Positions 1 to 11,145 of a stretch of 64,000 bases of DNA are shown here, in pieces. The notes under the pieces were generated by a model. That model saw only the letters and a list, made by a program, of their open reading frames with translations. It did not search any database and had not been told where the DNA came from. Position numbers and translations under genes: made by a program. Each line of letters starts with the position of its first letter. Within the stretch, counting starts at the first letter, position 1. Source of the stretch: Thinopyrum elongatum (lineage: Eukaryota; Streptophyta; Magnoliopsida; Poales; Poaceae); the NCBI GenBank assembly GCA_011799875.1, contig CM022301.1, forward strand, positions 325,766,929-325,830,928, given 5' to 3'.

Positions 1-1195
1 AGGGATCTTGATCTTATCCCTTCGGGATATGATCTTATTCCTTCTAAGGGGGAATCTTGGTGCGCCTTGACTAGGGGTGTGGGGCCTTGCCCCCACTACC
101 CACGTTCATGTGGGTCCCCCCATGCAGGTGGGCCCCACTCCGGAACCTTCTAGAACCTTCTCGGTACAATACCGAAAAATCCCGAACATTTTCCGGTGGC
201 CAAAATAGGACTTCCCATATATAAATCTTTCCCTCCGGACCATTCCGGAACTCCTCGTGACGTCCAGGATCTCATCCGAGACTCCGAACAACCTTCGGGT
301 TACCGCATACTAATATCTCTATAACCCTAGCGTCACCGAACCTTAAGTGTGTAGACCCTACGGGTTCGGGAGACACGCAGACATGACCGAGACGACTCTC
401 CGGTCAATAACCAACAGCGGGATCTGGATACCCATGTTGGCTCCCACATGCTCCTCGATGATCTCATCGGATGAACCACGATGTCGAGGATTCAATCAAT
501 CCCGTACGCAATTCCCTTTGTCTATCGGTACGATACTTGCCCGAGATTCGATCGTCGGTATCTCGATACCTTGTTCAATCTCGTTACCGGCAAGTCTCTT
601 TACTCGTTTCTGTAACACATCATCCCGTGAACAACTCCTTGATCACATTGAGCTCATTATGATGATGTCCTACCGAGTGGGCCCAGAGGTACCTCTCCGT
701 TACATGGAGTGATAAATCCCAGTCTCGATTCGTGCCAACCCAACAGATACTTTCGGAGATACCCGTAGTGCACCTTTATAGCCACCCAGTTACGTTGTGA
801 CGTTTGGTGCACCCAAAGCACTCCTACGGTATCCGGGAGTTGCACAATCTCATGGTCTAAGGAAAAGTTACTTGACATTGGAAAAGCTTTAGCAAACGAA
901 CTACACGATCTAGTGCTAGGCTTAGGATTGGGTCTTGTCCATCACATCATTCTCCTAATGATGTGATCCCGTTATCAATGACATCCAATGTCCATGGTCA
1001 GGAAACCGCAACCATCTATTGATCAACGAGCTAGTCAACTAGAGGCTTACTAGGGACATGTTGTGGTCTATGTATTCACACATGTATTACGATTTCCGGA
1101 TAACACAATTATAGCATGAATAACAGACAATTATCATGAACAAGGAAATATAATAATAACCATTTTATTATTGCCTCTAGGGCATATTTCCAACA
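1..1195 (-). mobile_element. Partial Copia LTR, BARE/Angela/WIS type (minus strand)
   Basis: Read on the minus strand, position 1195 starts with TGTTGGAAATATGCCCTAGA, the well-known terminus of the BARE-1/Angela/WIS Copia group of Triticeae. The sequence then runs without a gene to the left edge of the window. These LTRs are usually about 1.7-1.8 kb, so this is the 5' two thirds of one LTR and the rest lies outside. The right flank is the end of a gypsy LTR, so this is a nested insertion. Small ORFs here are chance frames. The window does not show whether this is a solo LTR or part of a full element. Confidence 0.9.
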
Positions 1196-1251
1196 GTGGC
1201 ATTATCAACAGGGTGATTACTGTAGCTTAATACATGGGGTGTTACATGGCC
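1196..1251 (-). repeat. Terminal 56 bp of a family A gypsy LTR (minus strand)
   Basis: This stretch ends in GGGGTGTTACA and reads on the minus strand as TGTAACACCCC followed by the same sequence that starts the family A gypsy LTRs at 36513 and 45666, with only a few differences. It is the outer end of a third copy of that LTR, interrupted by the Copia LTR on its left. Confidence 0.85.
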
Positions 1252-2184
1252 GCCTTTAAATAGCGGATTCCGGTGAGGCCAGGCGTCCGGGTGCCTCAAA
1301 TGCGCAGCGCCGGAGTGGGTTTCTCGTCCGGCGGGCCTGCTTAATGGCGACATATGGACTGACGGGGCATTCAACGTGCGTGGTAGATATCCATCCCGTC
1401 TCATCCGGTCACGTGTCTCCGCAATTGAATAGACGCGGACACCGGAGACGCGTCGTGGCGGCGCCCTCGGCCGGCGCGCCGCTTCAATGGCGGAGGCAAT
1501 GAGAGGTCGCGTCCACCCTGAGTCGTCTTCAATGTGGAGCGACGCGCTCTACAACGGATGAATGCAGGCAGCCGACGCCGGGCGGGAATGCGTGTGGGTG
1601 ACGGAGAAGGAGGTTTGGGTGGGCCAGGATGATCAGAAGCGGGATTGGGAGCGGTCCGGACTCCCGCAAAGCCCCTCATGTTTGTCTCCGGTTTACGGAA
1701 GAAAATACGTTCGGACCGTGTCGCAGACCAATATAGAACCGTGTTGGGTGACTTTCTCGGTCCGAACAGCATGGTCCGGACGAAGACAAGAGGTTTGAGG
1801 ATCGGCGTTGGAGATGCCCTAATCCATTAACTTCTTCCATGGGCGGCCTATGCTATTGGAGTGTGTACGGTTTTTTTTTTTTGGCGGATGAGGGATTTTT
1901 TTTTCTCAGGATGGTTCAAACTCCTGATCGCCGTTGCTTATCGCCATGCGTGGTGCTCTAGCTCTATGGCCATGTCAATCCTTGCTCGGAAACCTTTGCA
2001 CTAGCACATGATGAATTCACAATGGTCTCGTATTTTCTGTCGAGCGTGCTAAACCATAACAAAAGAAGTAAAAAATCCGTTTGAAAATGTTTTGGTAATG
2101 GAACCTACTCCGATCAATGCTCATGACCTAGAGTAGACATGAGAGGAAAGAGAGGGCAAATCGGAGCCGAGAGATTTAGATTGG
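1252..2184. other. Unassigned repeat-like DNA, no gene recognised
   Basis: The segment to about 1830 is GC-rich and ends near GGAGATGCCCTAA (1809-1821), a motif seen at the ends of short non-autonomous elements. I could not pair it with an opposite terminus. Open frames at 1401-1772 and 1562-1830 overlap on both strands and look like chance GC-rich frames. Runs of T occur at 1870-1881 and 1895-1903. From 1905 to 2184 I see nothing recognisable. Confidence 0.4.
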
Positions 2185-3590
2185 TTGATTAATTTGCACC
2201 GCCGGAATCAGAAAAGAAGGTTCCTCTCGTCGCCTCCCGTTCCTCTTGTCGCCTCAGATCCTCTCGTTCCTCTCGTCGCCTCCCGAGACCCCGCACCTCA
2301 GATCCTTTCGTTCCTCTCGTCGCCCATCTCCAAGCCCGCACCTCAGATCCTCTCGTTCCTCTCGTCGCCTCTCGAGGCTGCCACGGGCAAAGCCGCGTGG
2401 CTGCAAGGACGGGGGGCGGCGGGGAGGTCCTTCTGTCCAGGTATGGCTCCTGTGGTAGGTCGCGGATCTGCAGCGCCTCGTGCTCGGCACTGCGAGGATG
2501 GAATGGATCCGGCCGGATCCAATCCTGAGCGGGCGTCGGGTTGGTGTTGCTGTTAGATCTCGCGCGGCACCTACGCGTGGGGGCCAAGGTGGAGGTAGCG
2601 GCTGCGCCCGCTGTTCTGCCGATGGTCGCGCGTGCTGTGGCCGGGGCGGCGTCCCTGGTCATGCGGCGGCGGTGCTAGCCCCCATGGCCGCCAGGAATGG
2701 GCAGGTTCTCTGACAATGGTGGGCATGGCGGCGGTCGCGGATCTGGATCCCGCCCAGATCCGTCGTCGGTTCCTCACGTGGATGGCCGGCGGCGCGATGA
2801 GGGTCCGGTGAGGGGATGAAGGATCTCTGCCGGAGTACCGGCGGCGGCATGCGTCTTGATGGCGAGGCTCCGCGCGGTTCCAGCCAGCCGCGAGATTGGG
2901 ACGACGCGGCTTCGGTGAAAATCGCGCCTGACTACGGTCTTGGCGGACGATGGCGGCGTCTCTGACGTTGTTTCCTTCTTGAGGCATCGTCGTTGCAGGT
3001 CACGTCAACTCGATCGGGATGTTTCCGGGGAAAACCCTAGATCTGAGTCTACCGGATCGGACGATGACGACGCCTTCGGTGTCCTTCTCCCTCCTGGGGG
3101 CATCGTTTTGGAGCAGGAGCTGGCTGGAGGGGCAAGAGGAGGAGCGATGTTACATCTACTGCAAGGGCGACGACGGATCTCGACGGCATGGCGCTGCGGA
3201 GTTTCGCCGACGAGCGCGTGTGAATGGATACGTGCAGGATGGCGGCATTGTCTGGTGCCGTGGTGGCGTCGACGGCAGGCCTGGCAAGATCGGTGAGTCA
3301 GTACCTGCTCTGGAGATGGATCGGTGGAAGACGGCGGCGGCGGCCTCGGAGAGTGCGCCAGACCGGTGTGTGACCTTGTCCTGGTATTGTGGCTGGGCTA
3401 GGGCATCCGGATTTAGATGTTAGGCTTTGGTGCGATGTCTGTTTGGTATTAGGCTCAGATATTCGGCTCCCCTTCATCAAGGGGATAGGAGTAACGATAG
3501 TTGTTGCCAAGATGATGACTTTAGACTTACTGATGTATTACTTTGTAAGATCATTGTAAATAATTAATAAAATGGTTGCATGAATCGTCG
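2185..3590 (+). mobile_element. Probable non-LTR retroposon, GC-rich body with AATAAA-type tail
   Basis: A GC-rich block with start codons and no convincing protein ends in an AT-rich tail (3540-3590) containing TAATAAAATGGTTGCATG. The same kind of tail, TAATAAGATGGCTGCATGC, is found at the 3' end of the LINE at 4905-6506, so I infer a LINE-related retroposon on the plus strand. No target-site duplication was found and the 3' end seems cut at about 3590. ORFs on both strands here (2185-3423) overlap one another and match no family I know. Confidence 0.45.
2222..2375 (+). repeat. Minisatellite, about four imperfect units
   Basis: Units built around CTCAGATCCTCTCGTTCCTC and CTCGTCGCC recur near 2222, 2255, 2300 and 2343, separated by short CCCGCAC-type spacers. 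They lie in the 5' part of the GC-rich retroposon and explain the serine/arginine-rich chance ORFs on both strands. Confidence 0.75.
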
Positions 3591-4251
3591 AGGAGAGATC
3601 GAGGGTATATCTCTGAATCTACGTCTGTTCTAAGTGGAGCCTCGATGTTCCCCGCGAGTTACCACTTGCTCCACACAACTCGATCCGCACTGGAGGAAGT
3701 AACATCAATCGCGTTCGGATTAGGTAAAGTTCCGGCAAAGTCAGCATTAACCAAAAACTCGGGAAAAAGAGAAATACTGAATTCGACCATGTACCGACAG
3801 CTTAGGATTCAGGGATACTGCTTTTCACCCCTTTTCTTTATATTCCTCGATCCATTATCCACCGGTCAGTTTCATAGCAGTAACTATGGATTTACTGTAG
3901 ATCATTTCACCTTCAGCCTCAGCTAGGATTTTTTTCTTTCTTTTCCTTTCTTTTTGTCGATGGAAACTACGCCCTTCCCTTTAAAAGCAGGCTGTGGCGA
4001 GAGAAGGAGCAGACGTTAGACAGTGGCCGATCTGAAGTGGATGTATCTTTGCCACGCTTTTGTGCTGGCGCTGCGTCTTCCCGTTCTTTTTCTCCGTGAC
4101 GATAACGCTGTCACTTTCACGTAGAGAAAGCACGCCCCCAGTGAGTCAGCGACCGTGACTCGTCCGATCGATACATATCTGTACGTCTTACATACGTACA
4201 TGGCTTAATTAGTGCGTAAACTTTTAGTTCGAGTTACCATGATAAACATGT
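3591..4251. other. No gene seen
   Basis: Mixed-composition intergenic DNA. The ORF at 3576-3926 shows no recognisable domain and crosses the end of the retroposon. I see no repeat, RNA gene or promoter that I can support. Confidence 0.5.
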
Positions 4252-4440
4252 GTTTTTTTTAACACAGTACAGACGCAAGCGCTCATATACACGCGCATAC
4301 ACCCATCCCTACGAACGCACACACGCACACCCTATTCCTATGAGCACATCCGAAAGACTGAGCCGGCATATCATCTTGCATCCACGCGTTTTTTATTTCT
4401 TCGTAGAAACGTTTGTATCCACGCGCAGGCGGTGACCCAC
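4252..4440 (-). mobile_element. Short retroposon fragment (minus strand) with oligo-A tail
   Basis: A T-run at 4252-4260 is followed by sequence with the CAAGCGCTCATATACACGCG and CACACGCACACCC motifs that I recognise as a frequent small repeat in wheat-tribe DNA. Read on the minus strand the T-run is a 3' oligo-A tail, so a SINE- or LINE-derived fragment is likely. The class is not certain. Confidence 0.5.
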
Positions 4441-4509
4441 ACGGATTTTCATTTTTCTCCCAATGCTCCAGACTACACGGAATGTCACGAACTTTCAGAA
4501 GTGCATATT

Positions 4510-4585
4510 GGGCCAGGCCTAATGAATACAACCAACAGGCTTTATTTGGGCCAGGCATAATGAATACAACCAACAGGCTTTATTT
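4510..4585 (+). repeat. Direct tandem duplication, 38 bp x 2
   Basis: Two adjacent 38-bp units (4510-4547 and 4548-4585) begin GGGCCAGGC and differ at one base; a third partial unit (GGGCCGG) starts at 4586. A recent local duplication. Confidence 0.9.
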
Positions 4586-4891
4586 GGGCCGGTTTAGCGT
4601 CTAGAAAGTTTTCAGAACCTGAAAGAAAGTTCTTCATGGGCCAACCTATATTAAAATTTACCCCTTCAATTCTTAAGAGTTGGTTTCGCAAAAAAAAAAA
4701 AAATTAAGTGTTTTGTCTTTGCGGGAGAAAAGCTCTTAAGATTATTTTTTCGGCTAAAAAGAAAGAGCTTTGCAAAAAATAAAAACGATTATTTTTTATT
4801 ATAAAGAGGGCAGCAATCCTTTAAGAAATTCGTAGGTACAGCTGTACACATGTAGTAGTACCGGCCACTCCAGTATGGGCGCATGACTAAA
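4586..4891. other. AT-rich intergenic DNA, no gene seen
   Basis: This stretch contains an A-run at 4690-4703 and other low-complexity tracts. I see no coding or RNA feature. Confidence 0.5.
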
Positions 4892-4904
4892 CTGGAGGCA
4901 ACAT

Positions 4905-6506
4905 TTTTTTTGGAAATGGAGGCGTGCCCTCGTCCTCTGCATCATAATGATGCATGCAGCCATCTTATTAAAAAATCCACGAAGTAGCACAAAGTCATAA
5001 AAGTATTACAGCTCGCAAGCGAAGCGAAGCAAATAAAAAAAAGAAAAGTGCATGCTGACAATCACAACCGGCACGGCAATATGAAGGATAAGCTTCCTAG
5101 ACTCCTATCCTGTTATGCGACCGCCATCCGAACCGGTTGAATATAGCCCGTGCTACTATCTCCCACTGGTTGCACCCAGTAACCAAAGGCTCCCTGGAGT
5201 CCATAGGAGTGAGTAAGGACCACGTACGGATCCATACGGTAGCTCTGAAGATGACCTGCAAGAAAATTAAAGTGTGTTGTCTGTTAAAAATCAAATCATT
5301 CCTACAGTTCCATATAGCCCACAGAAGCGCACATATTCCAATCCGAATACGAGCCGCAGTAGTATGTTCAACCCCAACTAACCACGTTCCAAACAACGAC
5401 TCAATGTCAACTGGAGGATTAATGTTGAAGGCTATATGAATCGTTCTCCAAAGCAGTTTGGCGAGTGGGCATTCAAGAAATAAATGTTGTATTGTTTCAT
5501 CATGATCACAAAAACAACAACGTGAACTACCTACCCATCGCCTCTTGATTAAGTCCTTGATGAGTATTACTTGCTTGTGGACGAACCACATAAAAATTTT
5601 AATACGCAAGGGAACCTTAATCTTCCAAATATGCAACGATCTTGAGATTGGGCCAGAATTAATCAAATCCATATAGAAAGATTTCGCTGTAAATACCCCA
5701 TTTTTAGCTAATTTCCATTGCGTCGAATCCGGCTGGTCGGAGAGTTGAACATCTATCAATCTCCGAACCAAGTGCATCCAGGCAGTCCATCGCTCACCAA
5801 CTAACGCACGTCTGAACTGAATATTCAAGGGAATCGTTTGGAAAACTGTGCCTACGTAATCCTCCTTACGTTGCACAATGTTATAAAGGGTGGGATATTG
5901 TACGGCCAGGGGTGTCTCTCATAACCACGTATCCTTCCAAAATCTTGTTGACATCCCATTGCCAACCAAGAATTTGACCCTACGAAAGAACAAGTCCTTC
6001 GTTCTCATAAGCCCTTTCCAGAATTGCGAGTCAGTTGGTCTCATGGTAACCTGGGCGAGCGTTTTCGACTGTAAATACTTATTGTGCAAAATCTGTGCCC
6101 ACATGCCCTCCGGCTCTTTCTCTAACCTGTAGAGCCATTTGATCATAAGGTATTTATTCTTGATTTCTAAGTTCTCAATACCGAGACCCCCCTGGTCTTT
6201 TGGTCGGCAGAGTATATCCCATCGCGCGAGACGGTATTTCCTCTTGGCCTCATCTGACTGCCAGAAGAACCGAGATCTGAAGAAATCAAGTCGCTTCCGT
6301 ACCTCTTTCGGAATTTCGAAGAAGGATAGTAGGAACATCGGCATACTAGTCAGTACCGAGTTAATCAGCACTAGCCGACCTCCATAAGATATAAGTTTGC
6401 CCTTCCAGCAGCTAAGCTTTTTTTCAATTCGATCTTCGATACACTTTCATTTTTTATTGAATAACTTACGGTGGTGAATCGGTATGCCCAAATAACTAAA
6501 TGATAT
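4905..6506 (-). mobile_element. 5'-truncated LINE (minus strand) with 13-14 bp TSD
   Basis: On the minus strand the element holds the C-terminal part of a LINE ORF2 and ends in an A-rich tail, seen as a T-run at 4904-4911. The flanks carry a direct repeat, CTGGAGGCAACATT, at 4892-4905 and 6507-6520, which is the target-site duplication of a target-primed insertion. The 5' end is cut inside the reverse transcriptase region, as is common for LINEs, so endonuclease and the RT catalytic core are absent. Confidence 0.9.
5097..6371 (-). pseudogene. LINE ORF2 C-terminal remnant (RT end plus zf-RVT)
   Basis: Two open pieces of one LINE ORF2: 5919-6371 and 5097-5876. The first has the post-catalytic RT region (LLSFFEIPKEVRKRLDFFRS, DILCRPKDQGGLGIENLEI, a typical KxxGGLG motif). 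The second has the C-terminal zf-RVT region with WKIKVPLRIKIFMW and the CCFCDHDE-HLFLECPLAKLLW zinc-binding pattern. These domains belong to plant L1-type elements that reverse-transcribe their own RNA at a nicked target. A stop or frame change separates the pieces near 5880-5918, and the YADD core, endonuclease and ORF1 are missing, so the product cannot work on its own. Confidence 0.9.
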
Positions 6507-6520
6507 CTGGAGGCAACATT

Positions 6521-7779
6521 ATTCCACCCTCAAAGTCATGAGGGAATTGGAAGCACCCGAACTAGCTTAGCTCACTGTACGCGTCGGTGATCTGTTTTCT
6601 TCTCGACGTACCACACGGCTAGCTCTTAAACAAGCTAGCCTAGCCTAGAAGATACGATACCAGACTAACCAAAATGCCATCATATATACATGCATCCAGC
6701 TGCCGGAATCAAATCCCTGTGCTGTGCATATGGGAGACACACACACACACACACGCCCTACAGAAACACCAGAGATTTAATGCCACGGGCCCAACGCCCA
6801 TCCCGGACGAAACACGGGAACACGCTAAACGCCCCCGGCCGGCCGAACCGCACCGGCGAACCATTCACCACGAACGAAGCATGAATGGAGAAATTTTTTG
6901 ACCGCCGGCAGTTAAGAGGGAGCTGCCACGGACCTGTGTAGTGCAGGTCACATGGCACCATATATGGCTTTTCCCGTACCCTAATTTGCAAGGTGAGCTT
7001 TGCGCGTCACTGCATGCATGCAACATGGCGATGTCTCGTGCGGTACCTTGGAGAAGCCGGAAGCGCGCCGCGCGCTTTTGCGTGCGCTTCCCGTGTGGTG
7101 TGGGGTGGGCTCGTTGGCCCGTCGGTACTCAGTGGTCACGTGCCTGCACGTCGCCGAGACCGGCTTTCCAAGCGATGCCCTCGCTGGCTGGCTGGCCTTA
7201 TCTCAGAATCCATCCTCTAGCATGATTGATCTGTGCTAACGTACAGTACGTACGCAAGTTCAGGCCACGTATGTGAGTCGTATATAGTAGGAGTAATTAA
7301 ATCAGATTAAGCAAAGTGGCATGGAGTAAGTTCCATTTTGTTACGTAACCACGAGGGTAGCTGAGTATTTAAAGATTGAGAACGGGGATGTGTTCACGGT
7401 TGTGTGGTTCGTTTAAACAATCCGGAGCAGAATAATGTTCAGATGCAGTGCATGCATGAAAAGTTTGGACACGTACGCAAAGGTACTGTTCTGCCACCCA
7501 GTCATTAGTTATTGTTTAGCGCTTAAGAATTGTCCTGATCGAGATGTCTCTGCAGGGGTGCAGTACTCAGTGTTTTCCGGCGCCCTGTTTTGCCATGTCG
7601 GGTCACAGAAAAGGGGAACTCGATCACAAAGAAAATGGGCGTATGTACATGCCCGGTATATTTTACTCTACTTTCTCCCCGGGACAGATCAGAGATGCAT
7701 TTGGCACCGGCGTAATCTGTAATCATGATCTAACCTGGCACCCATCGAGCAATCATGAAGTGTAGGCATGTTCTCCTGT
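6521..7779. other. Intergenic DNA, no gene recognised
   Basis: This stretch contains a CA dinucleotide run at about 6738-6754. ORFs at 6674-7239 and 7435-7765 overlap in several frames without any domain that I recognise. It is the least repeat-like stretch on the left side, but I cannot support a gene. Confidence 0.45.
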
Positions 7780-7792
7780 AAATCATAGATAG
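7780..7792 (+). repeat. Left target-site duplication of the 7793-11132 retroposon
   Basis: AAATCATAGATAG at 7780-7792 is repeated exactly at 11133-11145. Confidence 0.85.
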
Positions 7793-8861
7793 TCCCCCCT
7801 CCTCCGTCTCGGGTCGCCCTCGCGGGCGACAAGCCCTAGCCCCTGCAGGCCCTTTACCTCCATCCTTCCCCTTCCCGCCGCCACCCAAGGAGCATGTCGG
7901 TGTCCCCACGCAGCTGCCAATGAAGGTGGCGGCGAGGTCTCTGCTATCCTGCGTCTCGCTGGGAAGCTCTGGTACGCCAGGGCGGTGGCCCTGGGTGCGA
8001 AGGCAGTGTCGAGCTCGTCCGGCTGGTGGTGCTGCGGGTGTTGGCTGGCCCTCCTAGTCGTGTGGGTAGTAGTGGCTCCTCGCGGCGTGGTCTGCTCTCG
8101 TGGTTGTGCCAGATCTGGATCCTGGCACGTTGTCTCGGCCTCATCCGTCCTCATCGGCTGCGGATCCAATCGTCTTCGGGTCCCATGTTTGGGCCGGGTT
8201 GTGGGTGTGGTTGGGGAAGACCTGGGAGGGGGAAACCCCTGGTCGACCTCCCATTGACCTCGACGCCGACGATGGCTCCGGCCCCACTTTGCCTCCAGTG
8301 GGGGCGTTCGATTCCCCCTTTCCCCTACGTCATGCTTTCCCTTATCCCGGGTGAAAACCTTGGCCACGTGCGGCCGAGCGATAGCGGCGCTCCAATGTAG
8401 TGATATTCTTGAAGATGCCACCTTGGGATGGGGGAGGGCTGTGGATGTGCTTCAAGTAGTTTGCATCGGCGGCTGTGTGTTTCATGCAAGATGTCAATGG
8501 TGGTGGTTTTGAGGTTGCCTCCCCACTCCCGTTATTGTGGTTCACTGCCGGTGGCGCTGTGGGGTTGCTGGCCGGTGATGGAGCTCCAGTGTTGGGGCAA
8601 GTGGAGATAAGGTCTCCCCTCCGGCAATGTGTGAGGAGAGATGGTGGTCTCTCCTCTGTCCCTGACTTGGCTGGCCTGGCTTTTGTGATGGTGCTCATTC
8701 CTACGGCGATGATCTTGTCACCCTTTGTCTGGTGCATCTCTACAGCTTATGCGTGTTCTAATCCTCTTCGGTATGGAGTTCATCTTCGACTTGACCTTGT
8801 TGTTTTCTTTGGTGGCACCTGTGTGTGGCCTTCTCTAGTTAGCATCTTTGTTCTAGCTGCC

Positions 8862-8933
8862 TTGATTTCTTTCTTGTATCAAGTCTGTATCCGTGCCATT
8901 GATTTCTTTCTTGTATCAAGTCTGTATCCGTGC
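8862..8933 (+). repeat. 37-bp tandem duplication at the inner LINE's 5' junction
   Basis: TTGATTTCTTTCTTGTATCA and the following bases are repeated at 8862-8898 and 8899-8933. The second copy ends exactly where the LINE begins, and the LINE's target-site duplication is part of this unit. Confidence 0.85.
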
Positions 8934-11041
8934 ATCTCAGATTTCCGGCCCATTAGTCTCATCCACGCCATTGCTAAGATTTATCGCTAAGATGATGGCC
9001 ACGCGTCTTGCCCCGCACATGCAAAGCCTATTCTCAAATGCCCAAAGCGCTTTTATAAAGAAGAGAAGTATCCATGACAATTTCATGTATGTCAGAAACT
9101 AGGCAAGGAAGCTTCACCGCCAAAAAACCCCAACTTTGCTCTTCAAGCTCGACATCAAGAAAGCTTTTGATTCGGTGCGATGGGACTTCCTCTTCGATCT
9201 TCTGCGACACCTCGGCTTCCCAAGCAGATTTCGGGAGTGGGTTTCAGCCCTCCTTTCCACGACCACATCGAGAGTCTTGATCAATGGAGTGATGGGTGAC
9301 CCGCTGAAGCATGGTCGTGGTCTGCGACAGGGAGACCCCATGTCTCCCCTTTTCTTTGTCCTGGCGATTGACCCTCTATACCACCTTCTAAACAAGGCCA
9401 CTGCTCAGGGACACCTCCAACCGCTTTGTGGAAGAGCCACGACGGCACGACCATTGCCGACGACGCAGCCATATTTGTCAAGCCTATCAAGGAAGACGTT
9501 CAATTCCTTGCATCCACCCTGGCCTCCTTTGGGGAAGTCACCGGCCTCGTCACTAACTGCACCAAAAGCCTCGTGGCCCCTATTCGTTGCGGCGATGTTG
9601 ATCTTGATGATATTCTCCATGCTTTCCCGGCTGTTCGCACCTCGTTCCCGATGAGATACCTTGGGCTGCCGTTGTCCGTTAAGCGTCTCAAGCGGATTCA
9701 TTTTCAGCACCTCGTGGATAAGATGGCCGGCAAGCTCCCCCCTTGGCCAAGCAGACATGTCGCCACTACGGGCCAAACCATTCTTGTTAAGGCCGTCCTC
9801 ACCGCTATTGCCATATATCACCTTATGCCTCTCGACATCCCGATGGAGGTTCTGAAGAAAATTGATAGTCTACAGCGCGCCTATCTTTGGGCGGGCACGG
9901 ATACAGTTTCCGGTGGAAAATGCAAAATAAACCGGGACCTTGTTTGCAAGCCGAAGAAGAGCGGTGGCATGGGCTTATTAAATTTGGGCAAATTTGCTAA
10001 GGCTCTTCGGCTTAGGTGGCTTTGGTTTGAGTGGAAGGAGCCCACAAAACCATGGATTGGTATGGGCACGCCGTGCACGGATGATGACCGGGCCTTTTTT
10101 GCGGCTGCCACCCGCGTCACGGTGGGCAACGGACGAACGACAAAATTTTGGAACTCCTCTTGGCTACAGGGCTTGAGACCCCGTGATATCGCGCCTCGCA
10201 TCTTTGACCTCTCCTGAAAGAAAAACTGCTCCGTCCAGCAAGCTCTACACAACAATCTGTGGATCTCTAACATCGACATTTCCAATGACCTTTCCCTTGG
10301 TCACGTCCAAGAGTTTGCAAATCTTTGGGAAAAGCTGAATTCTGTCACCCTTGAGGAGGGGATGGAGGATTCAATTGTATGGAAGTTCACTAAAGATGGT
10401 ATGTACTCCGCCTCTTCGGCATACAAGGCATAGTTTGAAGGGCTTACTACTTCGTATCTGGTGCAATCGGTCTGGAAGGTATGGGCTCCCAAGCGGTGCA
10501 ATTTTTTTGCTTGGCTCGTTCTGCAAAATAGGATCTGGACGTCTGATCGCTTAATTAGGCGGGGTTGGCCCAATTGTGGTGTATTCCCTCTATACAAACA
10601 ATGTCAAGAATCTGCGGCGCATCTCCTCTTCCAATGCCGATTCACTCTTCGAGTGTGGAATGATATTATTCCGTGGCTTGGAATGCACCACGTCAACACG
10701 GCCACCTGGGCGATGAGGGTCTCGGTGAGAGATTGGTGGACCAACAAGATACACATTCGGGTTGGATCTCCCAAGGCGCTGGCCTCTCTTATGATGCTCA
10801 TCTCATAAGAGATTTGGACGGAGCGCAATGCTAGAGTTTTCCGTAACACGGTCGTCCCTTCGATGGTTCTCATTTCCAAGATTAAAGAGGAGGTGTCTTT
10901 TTGGGCTTTGGCCGGTGTGAAGCAGTTGGGTATTGTAATGCCGCGAGAGTTGTTCTTTCTTTTTTCGCCGCTTTGCGGCTTTGTTCTAAAACTTCTTCCT
11001 TATTCAATAAAACGGCAAATCTTTTGCCTTGTTTTAGAAAA
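8933..11041 (+). mobile_element. 5'-truncated LINE (plus strand) with 15-bp TSD
   Basis: The element starts within ORF2 just before the FRPISL motif and ends with an AATAAA-rich tail plus oligo-A (GTTTTAGAAAAA). The 15-bp sequence AAGTCTGTATCCGTG flanks it at 8918-8932 and 11042-11056. It is inserted in the 7793-11132 retroposon and is therefore younger than it. ORF1 and endonuclease are lost by 5' truncation. Confidence 0.92.
8939..10955 (+). pseudogene. LINE ORF2 remnant: reverse transcriptase and zf-RVT
   Basis: The reading frame is recognisable throughout but broken. RT begins with FRPISLIH (about 8940), continues with KMMATRLAP and QSAFIKKRSIHDNFMY after a frame change near 8988, then LDIKKAFDSVRWDFL, LRQGDPMSPLFFVLAIDPL (9136-9420), and after another frame change TIADDAAIFV (about 9440-9470), where the usual Y of the YADD/FADD catalytic motif is I. 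GGMGLLNLGKFAKALRLRWL and the zf-RVT region (VWAPKRCNFFAWL, ESAAHLLFQC) follow to about 10800. Stops at 10215, 10433 and 10806 add to the decay. The enzyme would have copied the element's RNA at the target site. Confidence 0.92.
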
Positions 11042-11132
11042 AAGTCTGTATCCGTGTATGCAACACCATCGTATCCCCTAGCCGGTTGATGACTTCAGTA
11101 ATTTGAAGTCGGACTTTATGCCTTTTCTCTAA

Positions 11133-11145
11133 AAATCATAGATAG
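11133..11145 (+). repeat. Right target-site duplication of the 7793-11132 retroposon
   Basis: AAATCATAGATAG, identical to 7780-7792. Confidence 0.85.

Larger units (their letters stand above)
7793..11132 (+). mobile_element. Non-LTR retroposon (plus strand) hosting a nested LINE
   Basis: The block starts with a GC-rich leader (TCGGGTCGCCCTCGCGGGCG), as in grass retroposon 5' ends, and ends with a hairpin GACTTCA-N6-TGAAGTC (11091-11110) and a short A-ending tail. Exact 13-bp direct repeats flank it. Removing the inner LINE leaves about 1.2 kb. The remaining sequence has no convincing protein: the ORFs at 7783-8421, 7985-8400 and 8475-8990 overlap on both strands. I infer a non-autonomous element mobilised by LINE machinery. 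Confidence 0.75.

Noticed and set aside
1809..1830. GGAGATGCCCTAA as the terminus of a DNA transposon
   Set aside because: No matching inverted terminus or target-site duplication found on the other side.
6674..7239. Possible small host gene between the minus-strand LINE and the outer retroposon
   Set aside because: Several frames overlap with no domain, no splice-consistent structure and a CA-repeat at the start.
7783..8421. 212-codon minus-strand ORF in the outer retroposon
   Set aside because: GC-rich chance frame with overlapping plus-strand frames and no recognisable motif.
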